A DNA stretch of 64,000 nt from Parascedosporium putredinis (taxonomy: Eukaryota; Ascomycota; Sordariomycetes; Microascales; Microascaceae), in contig CASHTG010000002.1 of assembly GCA_949357655.1 (NCBI GenBank), forward strand, positions 992,001 to 1,056,000, in the 5' to 3' direction. The number at the start of each line of letters is the position of its first letter. Within the stretch, counting starts at the first letter, position 1. The notes beneath the pieces were generated by a model. That model was not told where the DNA came from and ran no database searches. It saw only the letters and a list, made by a program, of their open reading frames with translations. The translations under genes were made by a program, and so were the position numbers. Shown piece by piece: positions 57,411 through 64,000 of the stretch.

Positions 57411-60314
57411 ACGATATTGCCTTTTTTTTCCTTTTAGGCCTCGCTTGCTCACGGAGATCCGGTGTTCACAGTCAATGTGGCTTGGGCTTGGGTGAGCGGT
57501 TTCGCAGCAAGATCACGAAACAGAAAACAAGGGAAGATACCCTGTACAATAATACCTAGAAAAGAATGAGGGGGCATTTTGCAACGGAGGAATCGCGGGT
57601 TGCATGGAGGCAAAGGGAGGGAGGGGATGGGGGCAGACATTGTTAAGGCATTGTGATGGTGGCCTCTGGCCCAATGCCGGTGTGTGCTGGGGCTTGTGCG
57701 TGCAGTTGTTGAGCGTCTTCATAGAACGGCAAAGCTCATGATGCCATTGTCCATATTGTTATCGAGATTCCATCTTTTTCTACACAATTTCCAAATTCAT
57801 GGCAATTGCCTTGTTGCCTATTGGGAAGACTTCCCCACTCTTCTTCTTCTCTTTTTGTGCTCAAGGGACTGCCTTCGCTTTGTGGCTGCGCGGGTGGCTT
57901 CTGGCAAGTGCTTGACAACTTTCAGAGAGACCTCACCCAAGCATCTGGGCGGTGATAAGTTGGCTTGTGGCCAGCGATGGCATACTTATGCCGATGGTAA
58001 TATTGCCTTTGGCGAGTAGAGAGCCAAGAGAAGGGTGAATTAAACTCAGGTGCCAAGCAGGAGAGATAGCTGGCTGTTATTTGTTTGCCTGATGAAGTCC
58101 CCATCCTCGTCGTTTTATGCACAAGAGGCTACAAATGGCATTCATGGGTCTTTTTAAACAAACATATGGTTAACGAGAGCTTTGCACCGGACAAGATGAG
58201 GAAGGTGAGGGGAGAGGGGCTGGGCTGTCCCTCACAAATCCATTATCCCCGCCTTCAACGGGAAATCTTGCGAAATGCGGACAACGCGGCGGGCGGGAGA
58301 ATTGCACGCCAAGACCCCAATTGAAAGCTCCCTATTCTTATTATTTTCAGAATTAGGTTAATTTTCAGGACACATAAGATATTTGTGGGGTGTGTTCAAT
58401 TTTGGAGGCGATATTTTTGACCAAAAGTCCAAATGCTGCATTGCTGCCGTGTGACAGGAGGTTCGATGCGGACATGGCCTGCAACGCTTTATTGGTAGGT
58501 GGGTGGCTTGTGGGAAGTAGGCAATGGGACAACGGGAGGCGAGAGTGATTGGAAATCGGCATGTGAGAATCGTCGTCGTTAGTTCCCTTTCCGTCCTCAG
58601 CACAACAAGCTACAGAGAGCCGCCGGTCCGAAGCATCTCTTGATGCGTCGAGTGGCGCGAGATGGCCTCGAGATGAGGAAGAGGACGAGGGAGGCTAACA
58701 GGCCTAGCCCCTGAACTAACGATGACAGGCCTTTGGTGAACGGATGATTCGGTGACGTACAAGACCAGGGTCTCGCAGCCATAATTTTCCCTAGCGTCGG
58801 CGGGTGTTGGGAGGCAGCGATGGCTCTTGATCCCAATCCTCCCTTGGTCCAGGTGCGGAAGCGAAGGTAATACATCTGATTGGAGAAGAGGACAGGAAGA
58901 GAGAGAAAACAAGTGGTATTGGGCAAGAGAGGGGGTTTCCCGTTCCCCACCCCTAAACCCGACACTTTGTGTCCGCTCCGCACGCCACACCCTGGCTGGG
59001 GCCGGTGTCGGGATGGAGATCAATGATGGAGGGCCAACTATTTGGTTTAGTCTGACCAACTCGAAAGCCCTGATTGCTTCCTCCCCGCCCATCCGCCGAA
59101 GGGCCACAGCGACGCTCGTCAGGGAGCCATGCCGCGAACCCGCTGTATTATTAGACTGCCGACCAAGCTGCATTATTCATCAGGCCCAATTCCATGCTTC
59201 TCAATCCTATTGAATAGCTCGTCTGTGAGGGGCCAGGCCAGCCATCTGCCAGTTGCACGCTAGGCGGTGTGCCGTCCGTCTTGAGGCCTGGCCCACGCAA
59301 CCCTGCATCGAAAACCACACCTGTCCGTGCAGAATTACGCGAGAGCTGGTCTAGAATCCGTGCTTACCCTCCTCGCGTAGGACTCAGCGCCATGGCTGCG
59401 AACGTCGTTCGATTTGCCCTGCGCTTTCGGATGCCTGGTAGTAGAGGCTGCGGATTAATGGCGAGGAAAGCGGTGGGTGGAGCGGGGGATGACGGAGAGA
59501 AACTGGAAAGCGAAGGGAAAATCATCGATGGTGAGTTTTTGATTATGACGCGGGGTGCGTTGCATCCTCATGGGAGAACTCTCAGAGACCAGTTCCGAAT
59601 CGAACCGAACCGAGGAATGGACACCCAAAGTTCAATCTCCCCTCCCTTTCATATTTCCTGTTCCCTTTCTTCCCCCACTCCCCTCTTTCACAAGGCCGAG
59701 ACTCGGGGTTTCATAATCGGCCAGAAAGTGTGGGGGACGAAAGGGTATTCTCGCACATTTCCCGAAAAACAAATGTGGTCTAGTGCTTCGACACGAGGTT
59801 AGGCACGGCAATTTCTTTTGGCGTCCTTGATGAGAGATGAATCAGGAGATGTCTGCCTGACAAGCTTGACATGCCTGGCAGGTCTGACGTCTCGAGCAAT
59901 TTCCCACTCCGCTTGGGGGACTTTCCAGCGCCGCCCTCAACTTGAAGAGAAGGTGAAGTGCTCGTGGTCGTAAAGGTCCGGAGAATTTGTCGGGGGCGGT
60001 CTGAGGATCTCGCCACTCTCACCGCCCCAACCAGCATTTCCTGTGGGCTGGGCTGGAAGTCCGGGGTCCCGACAAGGAGTTTAATTATAAAATACGAATG
60101 GTCGCGTTCCACCACACAAGGGCACACATGCCTGATGCCTGGTGGATGCAAACTTGCTGCAGCTGGATAAGAAGCCGTTGCGAGAAAAAAAGATTACTGT
60201 ACTTTATTGGTAAGTGATGATGTCAGGCTCATCAGTCGCGCTTCGCGCTTGCCTAGTTCGCGGAGGGACAGAAGAAGGCCCCTTCCTTTGTTTTTCTCAT
60301 TTTAGTATTACGAA

Positions 60315-60358
<44 letters not shown>

Positions 60359-61538
60359 AAATAAGAAACCCTTTGTTCGAGCTCGGGATGGAGGAAAGTC
60401 GCGAGTGGCGAGCGCGAAAGGGCCCCCAGTTAGGGAAGGAGAGTGGAACTCGAAGAAGCCGAGTTAAAACATCGATCAAGCCATGGGTGGTGCCATTTTG
60501 CCCCGTCTCGGTTCAAGGCTAGCTTCATTGTGTCTCTCTCGAGGGAAGCAGTGGAACCTTTGGAAGATGAGCAAACGAGATCGGTGGGCCAGATTGCAAG
60601 TGGTGCCAAACTTTTTTCTTCTCTCTCAGCGAGCTAGTTTCGTTTTCCCTACCCCGCTAAAGAGACTGCTCGGATCGGCATCCCGAGTCGCCCGTCGTCC
60701 TCGCGCTTGTCCGGCGCGCCCGTGGGGATGTGCAAGAACTAAATGAACAGGTTGGTGATTTCCAAGCATCGATCAACCCTTCCTCCTCTTCCTCCGCTTC
60801 CCTCCCCGTCTTGCAAACCCTCTAGCGGGCGACTCCAGGATTCCATGCAAGTGCTCCGAGGGTCGGAAGGACGGAATGCAGGCACTCTGCAGGCTGCGCT
60901 GCGTGGGAAGGGTGTGCGTCCCGCTGGAGAAGGGGTGAAGGGGTGAAAGGGTGCTGTGCTGTGCTTTGGGGGTGGAAAATGTTGGTAAAACTTGGTGGCC
61001 TAGCGTCAGATGCAAAAGCCCTGAGCTGGCGCTGGGATCCCCGTAGGCTCCGTGCACCGGCGCCCTTCCAGTTCCTGCTTAGCTCTTGTGCCTGTTGCCC
61101 CAATCGAGTGGAGCTCAACCCCCCAAAACGAAGCTGACCAATACCAAGCCTGCTTTTGTCTTGATAATGTTGCCGCACAAAGATGCTGAAGATGATATTA
61201 CTCAATTTTTTGTTCCTATTCCTCCCGATCATCCTTCGCTTGGCTCGGCTTGACACTTCCACACTCAAGATCTTCAAAGTTGATATCAAGCTCCCCTTCC
61301 CCTCCTCTCAAGAACTTTGTTTCCTCCTTTTTCTTCTTTCCCTTTCTCCAGTTCAGTCTGCGTCTCGAACTCGATTCCAATTCCTCTCCAACGTATTCCA
61401 GCCGACCCAAAATAGAAGAAAATTTTCAGTCCTTGCACCAAAACAGTACACTTTTTCCACACCACCAAGCGTCGATCGCCCCAACGAGTTTCCCAACCAC
61501 CACAATCTACCCACATCATCCCCGAATTCCTAGAAAAG
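57411..61538. other. Long intergenic region, no gene recognised
   Basis: About 4.1 kb with scattered short frames but no conserved motif. It includes a GAAA microsatellite and, in the last 350 bases, a CT-rich leader-like stretch before the KGD4 homologue. Confidence 0.5.
60312..60364. repeat. Tetranucleotide microsatellite (GAAA)n
   Basis: About twelve tandem GAAA/AAGA units in non-coding DNA. It encodes Lys-Glu-Arg runs on one strand and Leu-Ser-Phe runs on the other, explaining two spurious open frames. Confidence 0.9.
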
Positions 61539-62072
61539 ATGATTCCCACCGCCCCCTCAGGCAGGCCGCCGTCCATGCCGAGCGTACCCCCTCATCCGAT
61601 TCCTTGGCCGCCGAACCATTCCTGGTATGTTGTCCTCAAATCTCCTCTCGCGCGCATGGGGGCGATCCCTGCAATGTCTTTCAACAAACTTTCGAGCGGG
61701 ACGCGCTCAGCTAGCTCAACAGAACGCTAACAAAAGCAAAACAATAGCTACCATTGACCACACTCCCCAGCCTCACCCTGCTTCCCCCACGGGGACTCTC
61801 CCCCAGGGCTTTGGCAACGGCTACACCTCCACTGGCTCCAAGCACACCTCCTTCAGCTCCTACAGGGACCACGCCCAGCAGTTTGGCCCCCTCCAGAAGA
61901 CAATCAAGGAGAAGGGCATCGGCGGCATCGCTGGCTCTGAGCTCGGCGCCGTCCAGCCCCTTCCGGCGTCTTCTTCGACCGCAGCCAGCTCCCCAACCGT
62001 TTCAAGCGCCTCGCGATTGATCCTGCTGAGATGGAGGCGGTAAACTCTGGCGGTGCTGGTCTTTTCGGCTAA
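61539..62072 (+). CDS. KGD4: KGD4/MRPS36-type adaptor of 2-oxoglutarate dehydrogenase, frameshifted
   Basis: A small mitochondrial protein that tethers the E3 subunit to the E2 core of the 2-oxoglutarate dehydrogenase complex; it was once listed as a mitoribosomal protein. When the frame is followed it has 137 residues. Exon 1 (61539-61624) encodes a start that leads into TPLIRFLGRRTIP, and exon 2 (61748-62072) continues with ATIDHTPQPHPASPTGTLP. Then come SFSSYRDHAQQFGPLQKTIK and the diagnostic C-terminus FFDRSQLPNRFKRLAIDPAE…EAVNSGGAGLFG, matching the yeast Kgd4 ending (LPARFRYKPI…ESINSGGAW). Single C bases are missing at three C-runs: 61552-61556, 61587-61591 and 61957-61960. A Gly/Ser/Thr-rich insert (NGYTSTGSKHT) is present after the first block. 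The 123-nt intron has GTATGT and ATAG ends. Confidence 0.85.
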
Positions 62073-64000
62073 GCGGATCCTCGTCCAGACGTTTCCATTT
62101 CTCTTCCACATTCATCTCATAGATCTTCTCTTTCAACACATATACCCGAAAAGGACCGGATCATGGAATTCGGCTCTTTCATCATCTTCAACCTCATTTC
62201 TTATACACAATGCTGCCTCAGCGTTGGACCTACCACGAATAGGCGTGGTATGGTGCGGTGGAAACAAGAAGGCCAAGGAGGCCACAGCGGGAAAGCGATT
62301 CAAAATTGCTACTACGAAAATTGCAATGCGAGCGCGTTCTATACATTTCTCAAAGTTGGCAAAGCGATACGATATTCACATTATTTGGAAGACTGGGTTC
62401 ATTGGAGACGGGGAGGCTTTTTGCGCTTGGATTTTAGCACCTAGAACGCTTCGTTTCTTCTCGTCTTCATGCTTAGCAACGATTTCTTTTTTCTTCATGT
62501 TTCCCAGAACAGATATCAATATAACCTGATATTGAAAATTTCATTGGATTGACCCCAATCCTGATGTCCGTGAAGACGACGAAAGGTTTTTTTACGGTTA
62601 TCCCGTCTCCCCACACCACCACACCACCACACCACTACATCACGGATCAAATGGTGTGCGTCGCCCTATCTCGATTATTGCCACACCAAACCCCAACCTG
62701 CAGCAGCGATAATGCAAGGTTCGTTGCAGGCGCCCAGTAACCCCACGATTGGGTGGAGCTGTTCTCGTACGACCATGGCCATCTGAGGCGAGGAAAATTT
62801 TGCGACGCCGCGACTTCTTTCGCAGCCACGGAAACGGCCATCGCGGGGACTCGCTCGATGCACGAGGCCCAATTGGCGTGGCTGGCCCCCACGATCCCGC
62901 CCTTGCTCGAGATAAGCAAAGATAGCAAAGAAAAACAAGACCAAACAAAAAAGAAGCAAAAAAACGTCTTGATGTCATGAAGTTTTTTCCACCGTTGGCT
63001 GAGGTGGCTGACCCTTGAACGCTCCGCCCCCTTCTCCCTCGAGGGCACGATCCGCGAGCCAGATGATGATCTGATGAGCAGCGTGGAGTATTAGCACGAA
63101 CTCTCAGTAGATGAGCCAGCCAACGAATCCATTCCATTTCAGCGCGTGGGATGGAAACATGGGAACGCTCGACGACCAAGAGCGCAAAGAACGCGTATCT
63201 CTTATCTCGCAGGCGAGGGCGCGAGACCCTTGAGGATTTTCTTTTGTGACCCAAGTCCCCTTGTGGTCTAATCCCCCACATCTTCAAGAACTGTAGAACG
63301 CCACTAGAAGGTGTTGCGTGTGAGGGACCCTCTCTCGATGTCGCATCTCCTGTTTATCATAAGATTCTGCTGTCTAGCCTAGCCAGGCGCCGGGGAAAAA
63401 ATTCATCCCCCGCCGCGGATAGGCTGGAGATAAACCACCGCCAAGGCGATTTCCGAACTCCAGACCCTTTTACTCCCACTTGTGCCCCGGACAGGGGTGT
63501 TGGCGTTCCCGACGGGATGGGCACAAAGTTCGATTGGGTCATTGGGCCACGCACCCTCCACGAGCGTAGGTGTGGGATCGGCGGGTGGTGGCGCAGAGTC
63601 ACGAGAGGAGGTGGCGATATGCTCCAATTCGGGCTCCAAAGACGTGACTCCTCTTGGGGTAATCCAGATAAAGAATGTCATGTCTCGAGCTTTTCTTTCA
63701 AAAAATGAGGATAGATCAGCTCCTCTATTACACAGTTGCCACTGGAATTCACCTGTGATGGTGGCAGTGCTTCCGCTGCGGCTCTTCCGGGAAGGCAAGG
63801 GAAGAGAGAATGATAAAGATTGACGATGACGTACCGAGAAGTTGTTACTCCAAGCGTCGTTGATCTCTGACGATTCATCTTTGCGTATTACTCACGCCGT
63901 TAAGCTAATATTCGCCATCTTTGTGGAACATATATCCATCATTGCTCGCCAATAGGGAACACATGTTAGTGAAGGGTGATGCAAACCGCGATGCTTCCTA
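62073..64000. other. Right-edge intergenic region, no gene recognised
   Basis: This begins with the 3' flank of the KGD4 homologue. Frames such as 62640-63287 (minus) and 63403-63798 (minus) have no conserved motif. An imperfect CCACCACAC repeat lies near 62610-62640. No gene could be supported to the window end. Confidence 0.5.

Overview
The window is nuclear DNA of a filamentous ascomycete (Pezizomycotina, most likely Sordariomycetes). The evidence is short 55-125 nt GT-AG introns, GC-rich third codon positions, CT-rich intergenic DNA, and a gene set typical of this group: NUC-1-pathway phosphate transporters, a hydroxyornithine acyltransferase, an AA8 secreted cytochrome, a KGD4/MRPS36-type adaptor and an RXT3 subunit. 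No bacterial operon, rRNA, CRISPR array or convincing tRNA was seen.

Layout. The left edge holds the 5' exon of a mitochondrial AIF/FSP1-like FAD oxidoreductase (minus). After about 4.4 kb without genes comes a full-length ABCB multidrug transporter (plus). Next is an AT-rich, RIP-like island of about 4 kb (9.7-13.1 kb) with a lone NYN-nuclease/CCCH-zinc-finger gene (minus), a diverged 70-bp direct repeat and a possible solo LTR. From 14.4 to 22.3 kb two phosphate transporters, an SPX-DASS protein (plus) and a PHO-4/Pho89-type Na+/Pi symporter (minus), flank the Rab geranylgeranyltransferase alpha subunit BET4. A coactosin-like actin-binding gene lies at 25.2 kb. The 30-38 kb segment carries a siderophore-type hydroxyornithine acyltransferase, holocytochrome-c heme lyase, a DUF647/RUS protein and mevalonate diphosphate decarboxylase. 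From 39 to 49 kb are SDHAF4, the RXT3 subunit of the Rpd3L histone deacetylase complex, and a large FAD-linked oxidase. After a 7-kb gene desert come an AA8 cytochrome and the 2-oxoglutarate dehydrogenase adaptor KGD4.

Themes. Several genes serve mitochondrial respiration (heme lyase, SDHAF4, KGD4, perhaps the AIF-like protein). Two serve phosphate uptake and one iron chelation. They are scattered housekeeping and accessory genes, not one metabolic cluster.

A dominant property of the sequence is that twelve of the fifteen genes that can be followed to their ends are broken by single-base losses, nearly all inside short homopolymers (about 40 events). When the frame is followed across them, the total coding length of every one of these genes becomes a multiple of three with known domains intact. 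Because essential genes such as BET4 and the heme lyase are hit as often as accessory ones, this most likely reflects uncorrected indels in a long-read assembly rather than pseudogenes. All frameshifted genes below should be read as probably functional. I did not find an obviously new multi-gene system; the NYN-CCCH gene in the AT-rich island and the RXT3 repeat architecture are the most unusual biological items.
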